DNA of 64,000 bases from Pseudomonas putida (GCA_041071465.1 CP163498.1:6255295-6319294), one strand, 5' to 3'; positions 1 to 8,497 are shown, counted from the stretch's first letter. A program made the numbers and translations. Notes: generated by a model from the sequence alone, not told the origin.

Positions 1-1
1 C

Positions 2-430
2 ATCCGGTATGGCTGCTATCCACTGATCCGTGGCGCCACTGCGGTTGTGCTCTTCGGCGAGCTCGCGACCGGCCGGCCGTCTTTTCCGACGGAGCTACTC
101 ACAGTGATCGTCGCGCTCGCTTGTGCCGCCTTGCTAGAGGGCGGGCGGCCTTTCCACTCCCCGTTGAGCCAGTAGCGGCGTTCCAAGCTGTGGTTGGCCG
201 TCGGCGCATGGCTCGGCTTCTTGGTCGTGCATCTGGCCTTCCAGCACTCCAATCTGGGATACCGGGTCGGGCCGTTGGGATTGTTGATCGGGGTGGCTGA
301 AGCCCATCGCTGGCATCACAAGCGTGAGCACGAAGACGCCCAAGTCAACTACGGCGATTTCTGGATGCCCGGGGGCCACTTGTTCAGCGCTTTCCGGTCG
401 CAAAAGCACACGCTGGGCGCCAAAGAGTGA
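2..430 (+). pseudogene. Sterol desaturase / fatty-acid hydroxylase remnant
   Basis: Two pieces of one membrane enzyme seem to survive. Bases 2-180 read, in one frame, as a hydrophobic segment ending ALLEGGRPFHSPLSQ and a stop, like the N-terminal membrane part of this family. Bases 194-430 read, in another frame, FQHSN...AEAHRWHHKREHEDAQVNYGDFW, which contains the HRWHH histidine motif and C-terminal signature of sterol desaturases (diiron membrane oxygenases). The middle of the enzyme, with the other His boxes, is missing, and the tail after GDFWMP is degenerate. The gene starts before the window edge or has lost its start. The family call for the second piece is fairly secure; treating both pieces as one gene is inference. 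Confidence 0.55.
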
Positions 431-884
431 CACTCAAGAAAGATGGACTTTCCAATGGACTACGGCCCGCAGCTTGTCTATCCCTTCCGGAGCCGGCCAG
501 CAGCGGCAAACGCTTGCGCTGCTGGCTATACGATCTTGCCCACGTCGCATTCTTGCGCGAGTCGGGCCTTGCGGCTTCTTGCGAAGCGATCGCGAGTTGC
601 GTGGCGTGCCCATGAGTCGGGCCGCGTCGTGGCGCACTGCTACCTTGGCCTGCACCTGCACCTGCGCAGCCACGCCGCGATGCTCGGTCTGGCCTGGAGA
701 ACCCGTAAGGTGGCGGAGATTGCGGCGCGCAGGTCGTCCGGCTCGCGCTGGCTCCTGTGGGCCACGCCCTCGGTCGCACGCCGTCTCAAAACGTCAGAAT
801 CGCGCGCTTTCGCATGATGGAGCGCGGCACGTGGCTCTCAGAACTGGACCCGATCACTTCCAGCACCGATGACACGCTCGAGCT
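431..884. other. Gene-poor junction
   Basis: No convincing gene is visible between the desaturase remnant and the metal regulator. Open frames exist on both strands because the DNA is GC-rich, but none has a recognisable motif, a good ribosome site or normal composition. It is probably a junction scar between cargo modules. Confidence 0.4.
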
Positions 885-1283
885 TCAGGCGGGCTCGGCC
901 AAGCTGTTGAGAATGCCGCACTCGCGCGAGGTTCGGGCGCTATCGCAGGAGCGTCGCAGATCCATTAACTCGCGCTCCAAGGCGCGCAATTCCTTCATCT
1001 TGGTCCGCACTTGCGCGATATGAGCGTCGACCAGCGCGTTCACCTCGCCGCAGCCCAACTCTGGCCGATCCCGTAAGTTCAGCAGTTGACGGATCTCATC
1101 CAGCGTCATGTCCTTCGCCCGGCAGCGGCGGATGAACAGCAAGCGCTGCAAATGGACTTCGTCATAGAGCCTGAAGTTGCCCTCGCTACGTGCAGGCTCG
1201 GGCAGCAAGCCTTCTGACTCGTAAAAGCGCACGGTCTGCACCAAGCAATCTGCCTTCTTGCCCAGTTCACCGATCCGCATCAT
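885..1283 (-). CDS. cadR: MerR-family Cd/Pb-responsive regulator (CadR/PbrR type)
   Basis: This is a 132-aa MerR-family activator. The N-terminal winged helix (MRIGELGKKADCLVQTVRFY) binds the operator, a long dimerisation helix follows, and the metal site is at the C-terminal side. Cysteines lie at about residues 13, 78, 113 and 122; the 14/79-type and C-terminal cysteines match the pattern of CadR/PbrR proteins that bind divalent Cd, Pb or Zn rather than the Hg-specific MerR pattern. It is transcribed away from the ATPase gene, and the shared intergenic region carries a MerR-type promoter with a 19-bp spacer. It therefore probably represses, and with metal activates, cadA-lspA. The exact metal preference cannot be read from sequence. 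Two adjacent ATG codons (1283 and 1280) are possible starts. Confidence 0.88.
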   Translation of the reverse strand: MMRIGELGKKADCLVQTVRFYESEGLLPEPARSEGNFRLYDEVHLQRLLFIRRCRAKDMTLDEIRQLLNLRDRPELGCGEVNALVDAHIAQVRTKMKELRALERELMDLRRSCDSARTSRECGILNSLAEPA

Positions 1284-1303
1284 GGTTGCTTCCTATAAAA
1301 AAC

Positions 1304-1334
1304 TTGACTCTATATCTACTAGAGGTTTTCTAAT
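1304..1334 (+). promoter_or_regulatory. MerR-type promoter/operator of cadA
   Basis: TTGACT (1304-1309) and TCTAAT (1329-1334) are separated by 19 bp, the long spacer typical of promoters untwisted by MerR-family activators. Between them lies an inverted repeat, CTCTA (1308-1312) and TAGAG (1320-1324). The site sits between the divergent regulator and ATPase genes. Confidence 0.75.
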
Positions 1335-1374
1335 GATGGCATCCGGGGAAAACCTTGTCAATGAAGAGCGATCT

Positions 1375-4287
1375 ATGAACAAAGAACCTTCCAGCCCATG
1401 CGCCTGCTCCGGCGGCAATGGCCAACAGACGGCGTGCGCCAGTGAGCAGGCCAGCACTGAAACCACCGTTTTCCACGTGAGCAACATGGATTGCCGCAAT
1501 GAGGAAGCACTGGTGCGGCGAACGCTGGAGGGCATGCCCGGTGTCGAGCGGCTCCTGTTCGATCTTCCGCAGCGTTTGTTGACCATTTCGCACCGCGAAG
1601 TCTCGGCCGATGCCTTGGAGCAAGCGCTGAATTCGGTGGGCATGAAGGCTCAGGCTGTCCGAGACGCCGCCGTGTCGACCACCTACCGCATCGAGAACAT
1701 GGACTGCCCGAGCGAGGAGAAACTCATCCGCTCGCACCTCGGGGCAGTCGAGGGAATTCAGGACCTCGACTTCGACCTCGCTGAGCGCACCCTGTCGGTG
1801 AAACACCTCGCTCAGGCACGCGCGCAGATGGAGCAGGTCCTGGCCTCGATCGGCATGCGCGCCAAGGAGCAGACCTTCGGCCACACGGGGCCGATCGAAG
1901 CCGCGGCTGTGATCCCATCCTCGGCCCTGCAGCAGCAACCAACCGCTGCCGTTTCCGCGCCGCCGATCGGCGAGCGGGTGACGTACCGGATCGAGAACAT
2001 GGATTGCCCGACGGAAGAAGCGCTGATCCGCGACCGGCTGGGCAAGCTGCCGGGTGTGACCGCGCTCGACTTCAATCTGATGCAGCGTGTGCTGGGAGTC
2101 CAGCACACGCTGGCGACCTCAGCGCCGATCGAGAAGGCGCTTGCTTCCATTGGAATGCAGGCTGCGCGGCAGGACATGCAGACAGCCACCACGGTACTTC
2201 GCATCGCGAAGATGGACTGTCCGACCGAGGAAAGTCTGATCCGCGGCAAGCTGCAAGGCATGCCGGGCGTGCAGGGAATGGATTTCAACCTGATGCAGCG
2301 CACGCTCACGGTTCGGCACACACCCGACGCGATCAAGCCGGCAGTCGAAGCCATCGAATCGCTGGGCATGGAAGCCGAGGTCCAGAGGACTGATGAGCCG
2401 CGCGATGCCCCGGTGGCCGCGCACAAGACCAATTGGTGGCCGATGGCGGTTTCGGGCGTTGCGGCGGTGGCCGCCGAAGGCGTGTACTGGGTCAACGACG
2501 GCAATCATTGGGCCGTGATCGTGCTGGCACTGGTTTCGATCTTCACCGGCGGCCTCAGCACCTACAAGAAGGGCTGGATCGCGCTGAAGAACCTCAACCT
2601 GAACATGAACGCCCTGATGGCCATCGCGGTCACCGGCGGCATGGCGATCGGCCACTGGCCGGAGGCCGCCATGGTCATGTTCCTGTTCGCGTTGGCGGAA
2701 GTGATCGAGGCGAAGTCGCTGGACCGCGCCCGCAACGCCATTCGGGGGCTGATGGACTTGGCGCCCGAGACCGCGACCGTGCGGCAGGCCGATGGCTCAT
2801 GGACAGAGCTGCCGGCCAAGGAGGTCGCAAAGGGCGCGGTGGTCCGCGTGCGTCCTGGCGAGCGCATCGCACTGGACGGCCTGATCACCTCGGGTCGATC
2901 GGCCATCAACCAGGCGCCCATCACCGGCGAGAGCCTGCCCGTCGAGAAGGCCGAAGGTGACCAGGTCTTCGCCGGAACCATCAATGAGACCGGCTCTTTC
3001 GAATACAAGGTGACCGCAGGCGCCAGCGACTCGACGCTCGCGCGCATCATCCATGCCGTGGAGTCCGCGCAGGGCAGCCGTGCGCCCACGCAGCGCTTCG
3101 TCGACCAGTTCGCCCGCGTCTACACGCCGGCGGTGTTCGCGGTGTCCGTGCTGGTTGCCGTCGTGCCGCCGCTCGCCTTCGGCGGCGCATGGTTTGACTG
3201 GGTCTACAAGGCCCTGGTACTGCTGGTGATCGCCTGCCCCTGCGCTCTGGTCATCTCCACGCCGGTCACCATCGTCAGCGGCTTGGCCGCTGCCGCCCGA
3301 CGCGGCATCCTGATCAAGGGTGGCGTCTACCTGGAGGGCGGGCGCAAGCTCAAGGCGTTGGCCCTGGACAAGACCGGCACACTCACACATGGCAAGCCCG
3401 AGCAGACCGACTTCGTGCCGCTGATCGGCGAGGCGCAGGAAGTTGCCGCCTGGGCCGCAAGCCTCGCGGCACGCTCGGACCATCCTGTGTCTCAGGCCAT
3501 CGCCCGCAAGGCGAACCGTGACGGCATCGCGCTGCACGAGGTCGACGACTTCGCGGCGCTGCCTGGCCGCGGCGTGCGCGGCCGCGTCGCCGGGCGCATG
3601 TTGCACATGGGCAACCACAGGCTCGCCCAGGAGCTGGGCCTGAGCGAAGCGACGCTCCAGGCTCGGCTGGAGACCCTGGAGCGCCAAGGCAAGACAGCGA
3701 TCCTGCTGATGGACGATGCGACCGTGCTCGGCATTTTTGCAGTGGCCGACACCGTGAAGGAAACCAGCCGTGAGGCGGTGGCCGACCTGCAGGCGCTGGG
3801 TGTGCGCACGCTGATGCTGACGGGGGACAACCAGCACACGGCCGCGGCCATCGCTGCCCAGGTCGGAATCTCTGAAGCCCGTGGTGACCAACTGCCCGAA
3901 GACAAGCTCAAGACCATCGAAAGCCTGGTCGGCGGCGAGGGCCAGGTGGGCATGGTGGGCGACGGCATCAACGATTCGCCCGCGCTCGCCCGTGCCGACA
4001 TCGGCTTCGCCATGGGCGCGGCCGGCACCGACACCGCGATCGAAACAGCCGACGTCGCCCTGATGGACGACGACCTGCGCAAGATCCCCGCCTTCATCCG
4101 GCTGTCGCGTAGCACTGCGGCGATCCTCACGCAGAACATCGTTCTGGCCCTTGGCATCAAGGCGGTGTTCCTTGCGTTGACGTTCACAGGGCATGCCACC
4201 ATGTGGATGGCTGTGTTCGCTGACATGGGGGCAAGTCTTTTGGTTGTCGTCAATGGGCTGCGCCTCCTGAAGTTCAAGGCGGCATGA
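1375..4287 (+). CDS. cadA: Heavy-metal P1B-type ATPase (Cd/Pb/Zn efflux)
   Basis: This is a 970-aa inner-membrane pump that exports soft divalent metals (Cd, Pb, Zn) using ATP. The N-terminus has a Cys-containing stretch (CACSGG) and four tandem HMA-like domains with the core MDCxxEE (cysteines near residues 40, 111, 211 and 282), one Cys plus acidic residues instead of the usual CxxC. The membrane motif CPC is at 621-623, the phosphorylated aspartate in DKTGT is at 665, and the GDGINDSPAL hinge follows. ATG 1375 was chosen because the longer frame would begin inside the regulator gene and run through the promoter; a GAAGAGC element precedes it. The gene is followed after 3 bp by lspA, as in pbr/cad operons. 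Four HMA domains is more than most relatives have. Confidence 0.92.
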   Translation: MNKEPSSPCACSGGNGQQTACASEQASTETTVFHVSNMDCRNEEALVRRTLEGMPGVERLLFDLPQRLLTISHREVSADALEQALNSVGMKAQAVRDAAVSTTYRIENMDCPSEEKLIRSHLGAVEGIQDLDFDLAERTLSVKHLAQARAQMEQVLASIGMRAKEQTFGHTGPIEAAAVIPSSALQQQPTAAVSAPPIGERVTYRIENMDCPTEEALIRDRLGKLPGVTALDFNLMQRVLGVQHTLATSAPIEKALASIGMQAARQDMQTATTVLRIAKMDCPTEESLIRGKLQGMPGVQGMDFNLMQRTLTVRHTPDAIKPAVEAIESLGMEAEVQRTDEPRDAPVAAHKTNWWPMAVSGVAAVAAEGVYWVNDGNHWAVIVLALVSIFTGGLSTYKKGWIALKNLNLNMNALMAIAVTGGMAIGHWPEAAMVMFLFALAEVIEAKSLDRARNAIRGLMDLAPETATVRQADGSWTELPAKEVAKGAVVRVRPGERIALDGLITSGRSAINQAPITGESLPVEKAEGDQVFAGTINETGSFEYKVTAGASDSTLARIIHAVESAQGSRAPTQRFVDQFARVYTPAVFAVSVLVAVVPPLAFGGAWFDWVYKALVLLVIACPCALVISTPVTIVSGLAAAARRGILIKGGVYLEGGRKLKALALDKTGTLTHGKPEQTDFVPLIGEAQEVAAWAASLAARSDHPVSQAIARKANRDGIALHEVDDFAALPGRGVRGRVAGRMLHMGNHRLAQELGLSEATLQARLETLERQGKTAILLMDDATVLGIFAVADTVKETSREAVADLQALGVRTLMLTGDNQHTAAAIAAQVGISEARGDQLPEDKLKTIESLVGGEGQVGMVGDGINDSPALARADIGFAMGAAGTDTAIETADVALMDDDLRKIPAFIRLSRSTAAILTQNIVLALGIKAVFLALTFTGHATMWMAVFADMGASLLVVVNGLRLLKFKAA

Positions 4288-4290
4288 ACA

Positions 4291-4791
4291 ATGGATGAAC
4301 CATCTCTTCGCAAGACGCAGTGGTACTCACTCGCGATCGTTATATTCGCCGGCGATCAGGCAGCTAAGAGCTACATTGACGCGACAACTCCCTTGGGTTG
4401 GTCGCACGAGGTGGCGTCATTCTTCAACCTAGTTCACGCTCTCAATCCCGGCGCGGCGTTCAGCTTCCTTGCTGGCGCGGGCGGCTGGCAGCGGTGGTTT
4501 TTTCTGGCGATCGCGTTCGCAATATCGGCATGGCTCGCATGGCTGCTCTCCCGGCCGCTGCGCAAAACGGAAGGCCTTTCGTACAGCCTCATTCTGGGCG
4601 GCGCATTGGGCAACGCGTTCGACCGCGCCACGCGCGGGCACGTTATCGACTACATCGACTTTCACCTGCACGGCTGGCACTGGCCCGCCTTCAACATCGC
4701 TGACATGGCCATCGTGGGCGGGGCGATCGCGCTGGTGGCCCAGTCGTTCATGAGCGTGGAGAACCCGGCCGCCACAAAGGAGTCCCAGTGA
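4291..4791 (+). CDS. lspA: Signal peptidase II (PbrC/LspA type)
   Basis: This is a 166-aa lipoprotein signal peptidase, an integral membrane aspartyl protease that cleaves prolipoproteins ahead of the lipidated cysteine. The conserved blocks are visible: GDQxxK near the N-terminus, NPGAAFS, GGALGNAFDRxxRGxVIDYIDF, and FNIADxAI, which include the two catalytic aspartates. It starts 3 bp after the ATPase gene, so it is co-transcribed. In lead-resistance operons this partner (PbrC) accompanies the ATPase, which makes a role in metal resistance more likely than housekeeping. No lipoprotein substrate is encoded in the same operon. Confidence 0.9.
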   Translation: MDEPSLRKTQWYSLAIVIFAGDQAAKSYIDATTPLGWSHEVASFFNLVHALNPGAAFSFLAGAGGWQRWFFLAIAFAISAWLAWLLSRPLRKTEGLSYSLILGGALGNAFDRATRGHVIDYIDFHLHGWHWPAFNIADMAIVGGAIALVAQSFMSVENPAATKESQ

Positions 4792-4816
4792 CATTGGGAC
4801 GATCCGGAAATTCGCA

Positions 4817-4975
4817 ATGCACACGGTGCAGGACACCAATCTGAAGAGAACGGCCCCCAGCATGAGCGGCCGCGGCTTGGCCCTCATGCTAGCGCCCACC
4901 GCCGCTTTTGCTGCAACGCCCTGTTGCGATGGCGGCGATTGCTGCAACGACGTCGCAATGCCTTGCTGTGAATAA
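4817..4975 (+). CDS. Small Cys-rich exported peptide
   Basis: This 52-aa ORF lies 25 bp after lspA on the same strand. Residues from about 16 on look like a secretion signal (MSGRGLALMLAPTAAFA) followed by a mature part with three Cys-Cys pairs (ATPCCDGGDCCNDVAMPCCE). An internal ATG at 4862 would place the signal directly at the N-terminus and may be the true start. The spacing and cysteine density suggest a periplasmic metal-binding peptide belonging to the Cd/Pb operon. I do not recognise a family, and at this length a chance ORF cannot be excluded. Confidence 0.55.
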   Translation: MHTVQDTNLKRTAPSMSGRGLALMLAPTAAFAATPCCDGGDCCNDVAMPCCE

Positions 4976-5246
4976 ACAGCACGCAAGCCAGTTGACCTGG
5001 CAATTATGAAAGTCCATCACGGCGATGCTGGCCTTTTTCGTTCCAATGAGCCGTCACGGAGAGGTGATGATGAAGCTATGCCGGGATCCTGCAAGCTTTA
5101 GGACGGTCTTCTTTACCGCATAGCGATATGCTGATGTCACCCGTTCGCCTCGCCTGGCAAGTACAAGTAGTTCGTCGCGGTTTTCTGGCCGTGTCCGCCC
5201 GCTTCGCTGGCCCTTTTGCCCAAACAAGCGCAATCATGCCTGCGTT
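4976..5246. other. Intergenic scar between metal operon and ICE block
   Basis: No gene is supported here. Short Met-started frames (for example near 5069) end within 20 codons. The stretch probably marks the joint between the metal cargo and the ICE backbone. Confidence 0.4.
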
Positions 5247-5438
5247 ACCACCAAAGTTCGCCCCCGCCAGTTGCTGTTCCTAAAGGGCATCAAGCTCAAC
5301 GCCATCGCCGACCGGCCAGCGTATTTCGCATCGCTGCGTGCCCGTCGGGGCCAGCCCATCGTCATCCTCGCAGAGCTGGGACCGGACGAGGCATTCGCCC
5401 TGTGGAAGCAGCATGTACTGGGCGACAGGCCTCGCTGA
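5247..5438 (+). pseudogene. Fragment of unknown ICE protein (C-terminal end)
   Basis: An open frame ending at TGA 5436-5438 encodes a protein-like tail with the segments LLFLKGIKLNAIADRP, GQPIVILAELG and DEAFALWKQHVLGD. It has no start codon in frame near a ribosome site and continues upstream into low-quality coding sequence. It is followed by a clear terminator. The likeliest reading is the 3' end of an ICE gene truncated by acquisition of the cad cargo. The family is not recognised. Confidence 0.35.
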
Positions 5439-5463
5439 CCCAGTTTCGCCTCATCCTCCTGAC

Positions 5464-5495
5464 AGCCCCGCACTTATTGCGGGGCTTTCTTTTTC
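5464..5495 (+). terminator. Rho-independent terminator
   Basis: A 9-bp stem, AGCCCCGCA/TGCGGGGCT, with a 5-base loop is followed by a T-rich tract (TTCTTTTT). Confidence 0.8.
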
Positions 5496-5774
5496 CGCGT
5501 TCGCCAATCGGGGCTGTTGCAAATGCCGATTTCCGGCTGACGCGGCTCGCCTCGCGCATGAAGCTGCCCGCATGTGTCGCTGATTCGTCAGCACCATGCC
5601 AGCAGCCAGAGTTTCCAGGCTGCCGCGGATTCTTTCCGCGCTACCCGCCAGTCCGCCATCGCATCGAGTCTGCGGACGCGCGTCACCCGTGACGCCGATG
5701 CTTTTTTCTCAACCGCGTGCGGGAGCTGCCATCCCGTGAGGGACGAGGCCCCGCTTTTTCCAAGGAGCCCGTCC
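5496..5774. other. Leader region without a gene
   Basis: Between the terminator and the next small gene no ORF with a plausible start is seen. The final part contains GAGGGACGAGG and an AAGGAG ribosome site for the gene starting at 5775. Confidence 0.35.
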
Positions 5775-5987
5775 ATGTCCCAGCAAGCCTCTTTCGGCCA
5801 GTTGGCCTTGATCCATTGCGGCAAGTTCCTGCCGCTCGAAATCCTGCATAGCGCCGCCGGCCACTACATCGGCACGCGCGATACAGAAGGTCCCGTTTCG
5901 CGGGAATCCTGCCAGTACTTCCGCAGCTATGCCGCGGCTCAACGTGCCCTCGAAAGAGGCGGCTGGTCCCAGCTCGCCACACCCTGA
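5775..5987 (+). CDS. Small ICE accessory protein, unknown
   Basis: This 70-aa ORF (MSQQASFGQLALIHCGKFLP...) has a good AAGGAG ribosome site 9 bp ahead and is followed after 21 bp by the next gene on the same strand. No domain, signal peptide or membrane helix is evident. Its place at the head of the DUF-rich ICE block, where such small genes follow one another, is the main support. The function is unknown. Confidence 0.6.
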   Translation: MSQQASFGQLALIHCGKFLPLEILHSAAGHYIGTRDTEGPVSRESCQYFRSYAAAQRALERGGWSQLATP

Positions 5988-6008
5988 TCCAACTGGAGGA
6001 ACCACGTC

Positions 6009-6401
6009 ATGAACCAGCTTTTGCCCCAGGAAGTCGTCGATCAGATCATGCGGGAAGAGCAGCATTTCGCCGCCGCGCCCCAAGCCTTCTTCGAGGTCTG
6101 GAAGCGCGGCGTCGAGATCGCAGGCCCGCAATGGTTTGGCGACGGCACGCGCGAAGGCCTGAACCAGGCAAAGAGCAAGTGGGATCTGCGTCCCGACATG
6201 CTGCGTGCCAACGACGCACTCGGCGTCCTGAGCAGCGGGGAACGCATGTTCCTGTCCGCCATGTTCAGCTTCTACAACGCGCGCGAGGGCGGTGCCATGC
6301 TCAAGCGCTGCCACTTCCAAGGACTGTCGGACTTCGATGGTCTCGATCTGCAACGTCGCCAGGTGATCGCCGACCTGCTGCTGAACTACAGCGGTTGGTG
6401 A
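6009..6401 (+). CDS. Conserved ICE accessory protein, unknown
   Basis: This 130-aa soluble protein begins MNQLLPQEVVDQIMREEQ and has a GGAGGA ribosome site. It is mostly helical, with a conserved-looking stretch GERMFLSAMFSFYNAREGG around residues 77-95. No catalytic motif is recognised. It sits between two other small ICE genes, and a long hairpin (6447-6481) follows it, so it may be a separate transcription unit from the gene at 6582. Confidence 0.72.
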   Translation: MNQLLPQEVVDQIMREEQHFAAAPQAFFEVWKRGVEIAGPQWFGDGTREGLNQAKSKWDLRPDMLRANDALGVLSSGERMFLSAMFSFYNAREGGAMLKRCHFQGLSDFDGLDLQRRQVIADLLLNYSGW

Positions 6402-6446
6402 GCCGGTCCCTGGCACACCTTCATCACTGCGTTCACGGGACCCCAT

Positions 6447-6481
6447 GAGGGACATGCGCCTCGTTCGAGGCCATGTCCCTC
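6447..6481 (+). other. Intergenic hairpin
   Basis: GAGGGACATG (6447-6456) pairs with CATGTCCCTC (6472-6481). Inside it GCCTCG pairs with CGAGGC around a TT loop, giving a 16-bp stem with one bulged base. There is no U-tract, so it is not a standard terminator. Confidence 0.7.
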
Positions 6482-6581
6482 GCGTTTCTCCCGCCCAGCG
6501 CCATCCGGCATCAGGCGGTTTCCCCTGCGGATGCCATCGTCCGCAAGGGCTGGCTCCGTTCATTCATCGAAAGGAGCCTTC

Positions 6582-7268
6582 ATGGCCAACAACTACTACG
6601 AAGCCACCGGCGTTCTCGTGCTCGACCGTGTGACGCCCGTCATCCAGGCGCTGTTCGGCGCCTTCGCGCTGGACGAGAGCCACCCCGGCAACGGGCAGGC
6701 CTACATCGCCCAGATCGCCGAGACCACCAATCCGCAATGGCCGGACGTGCTCGATGGCCTGGAAGACCTGGCCACGCAACTCGGTATTCCGATGCCGGAC
6801 GACGAAGGGCTGTCGATCCCGCCGCTGCTCGAACTGCTCGCCGTGCACTTCCGTGCCGATGAGGACGAAGAGCTGGGGAACTTGATCGACCGTCATTCGT
6901 TCGAGGACACCGCCGATCTCGACGCATTGTTTCTGATCGCCACCCGGTTCGATGACGGGCACCACCTGACCGCCATCCAGTTCGAGGGCTGCTGGTACTG
7001 CAGCAAGCCGCGGCTGTTCGAGTTCGGCGGCAACGGCTGCTACCTGAGCCGCGAGGTCCGCTTCATCAGCTCCTCCTCCCAGGCCCTCCAGCTCGGCGAC
7101 CAATTGCGCAAGACCATTGTGGCCGCCGACATCGAAGAGGCTTCGGCCCTGATCGCGCTGGAGACCATCAATCTGCTGGCGGGCGTCAGCGACGAGCCAT
7201 TCCGCATGAATTTGCGCCGGCGCGTCGCCGAGCGATTGGCCCAAACGCCAACGATCAGCGTCACCTGA
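6582..7268 (+). CDS. Conserved ICE accessory protein, unknown
   Basis: This 228-aa acidic soluble protein starts MANNYYEATGVLVLDRVTPV after a strong AAAGGAG site; the in-frame upstream ATG at 6531 lacks one. The C-terminal half contains a Cys motif (FEGCWYCSKPRLFEFGGNGCYL, about residues 139-160) that could bind metal. No enzyme family is recognised. It is one of the run of ICE genes that are each preceded by a hairpin and their own ribosome site. Confidence 0.75.
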   Translation: MANNYYEATGVLVLDRVTPVIQALFGAFALDESHPGNGQAYIAQIAETTNPQWPDVLDGLEDLATQLGIPMPDDEGLSIPPLLELLAVHFRADEDEELGNLIDRHSFEDTADLDALFLIATRFDDGHHLTAIQFEGCWYCSKPRLFEFGGNGCYLSREVRFISSSSQALQLGDQLRKTIVAADIEEASALIALETINLLAGVSDEPFRMNLRRRVAERLAQTPTISVT

Positions 7269-7289
7269 CGCTGTTTCCTTTCTTTCCAC

Positions 7290-7312
7290 CCACCGGGGTC
7301 AATTCCCGGTGG
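7290..7312 (+). other. Intergenic hairpin
   Basis: CCACCGGG (7290-7297) and CCCGGTGG (7305-7312) form a perfect 8-bp stem with a 7-base loop, 40 bp before the start at 7352. Confidence 0.65.
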
Positions 7313-7351
7313 CGGGGATTTGCTCCATCATTATTCTGTTGGAGAAATCCC

Positions 7352-8089
7352 ATGTCCCAGAATCCCAATCCCTTTCTACGCGGCTACTGGAATCTGAAAA
7401 TCGTCCGCACGCTGTCCATCAGCTACGAGGACGGAAGCCCGCATGTTTGGCGAAACATCCACCCGAGCCAGCAGCACCTCTGCGACGCGGCGCTGGTTTC
7501 TTCTCCTTGCATCATCACCAGCGACTTCGCGGTGGTCAGGACTGGCACCGAACCTGTCGGCGCCGCACTGATCGCCGAATGCGACGCGGCTGAAGGGGGC
7601 AGCGGCGAAGGCATGGTGGGTGCCGTGGTGTACGCGATCCACGGCGACGACTTCGACGGCCGCCCCGTCCACATTGGCGACACCTATTCGGCCGAGGCCG
7701 CACGGGAAGTCGTGCAGCGGTTGAGCTTCGAGACCGGCTACTACAGCCGGTGCTGGGAAATCAGCAGCGCGCACATCAGCCGCGAAACCGGCCAGTACCT
7801 GGCCAACCTGGCTGACCTCGCGACGCCGGAGGCCTTTTTGTTCATCGCGTTCCGGATTCCCTACAGCCCGGCGATCGGCGTCAAGCTGATCTCCACGCCC
7901 TGGACGGACCAGCACCTGCAGGACGTCGAGGGGATCGCCGCCGAGCAGCTTCGGCAGGAGCACCGCAGCAAGGGCATGCCGGACGAGCTGGCACAGATCC
8001 TTGAACTGGCCGGCCAGGCCGACGTGCGCATCCTCATCCTCGATGCCGACGCACCCGTGTTGCCGGGCCTATCGCTGGCCGGCGAATAG
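7352..8089 (+). CDS. ICE accessory protein, DUF5983-like
   Basis: This 245-aa soluble protein has an N-terminal conserved-looking stretch (RTLSISYEDGSPHVWRNIHP) and a second region around residues 110-150 (AREVVQRLSFETGYYSRCWE, AHISRET). I associate the latter with the DUF5983 family found in PFGI-type elements, but from memory and with moderate confidence. No catalytic motif is visible. The gene follows a hairpin and a GGAGAAA ribosome site. Genes of this type sit beside DUF3085 and DUF932 genes in the same ICE family, as here. Confidence 0.68.
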   Translation: MSQNPNPFLRGYWNLKIVRTLSISYEDGSPHVWRNIHPSQQHLCDAALVSSPCIITSDFAVVRTGTEPVGAALIAECDAAEGGSGEGMVGAVVYAIHGDDFDGRPVHIGDTYSAEAAREVVQRLSFETGYYSRCWEISSAHISRETGQYLANLADLATPEAFLFIAFRIPYSPAIGVKLISTPWTDQHLQDVEGIAAEQLRQEHRSKGMPDELAQILELAGQADVRILILDADAPVLPGLSLAGE

Positions 8090-8129
8090 CTGCCACACAC
8101 ATCCCCGGCCTTCCTTGTCCTCACCGCAT

Positions 8130-8164
8130 GCCGGCCCGGTCTCCCGCCAGAGAGCCGGGCCGGC
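8130..8164 (+). other. Intergenic hairpin
   Basis: GCCGGCCCGG (8130-8139) pairs perfectly with CCGGGCCGGC (8155-8164), 23 bp before the start at 8187. Confidence 0.65.
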
Positions 8165-8186
8165 GCACTTTCACAGGAGCGATCCC

Positions 8187-8465
8187 ATGTTCCCCGACCT
8201 CATCACACCCGCATCCGACTTCGAGCACCAACTCGGAGCCTGCGTCAACGCCATGAGCCAGGAAGATGCCATCGGCCAGATCCTGGTATTCGAGCGCATG
8301 AGCGGCACGCTGCACATGCGCCATATCGCCAGCGCCGACCTGGTGGACACCGACGTGGACGACTACGAAATGGTCGTCTTCGACGGTGGCAACACAAGCG
8401 GCGACACGTGGAAACACGTGTTCTTTCCGCGTCAGCGCGAGCACTACTTCGTGTACCAAGCCTGA
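8187..8465 (+). CDS. Small ICE accessory protein, unknown
   Basis: This 92-aa acidic protein (MFPDLITPASDFEHQLG...) has a CAGGAG ribosome site. It has no membrane helix or recognised domain. The aspartate-rich stretch DLVDTDVDDYEMVVFDGG lies near residues 52-69. It is closed by a good terminator, so it ends a transcription unit. Confidence 0.68.
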   Translation: MFPDLITPASDFEHQLGACVNAMSQEDAIGQILVFERMSGTLHMRHIASADLVDTDVDDYEMVVFDGGNTSGDTWKHVFFPRQREHYFVYQA

Positions 8466-8472
8466 TTCCTCC

Positions 8473-8497
8473 AGCCCCTTTCGAGGGGCTTTTTCTT
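8473..8497 (+). terminator. Rho-independent terminator
   Basis: AGCCCCT-TTCG-AGGGGCT is a 7-bp stem with a stable tetraloop, followed by TTTTCTT. Confidence 0.85.

Noticed and set aside
1258..1374. Longer N-terminus for the ATPase (start at 1258)
   Set aside because: It starts inside the divergent regulator and would translate through the -35/-10 region.
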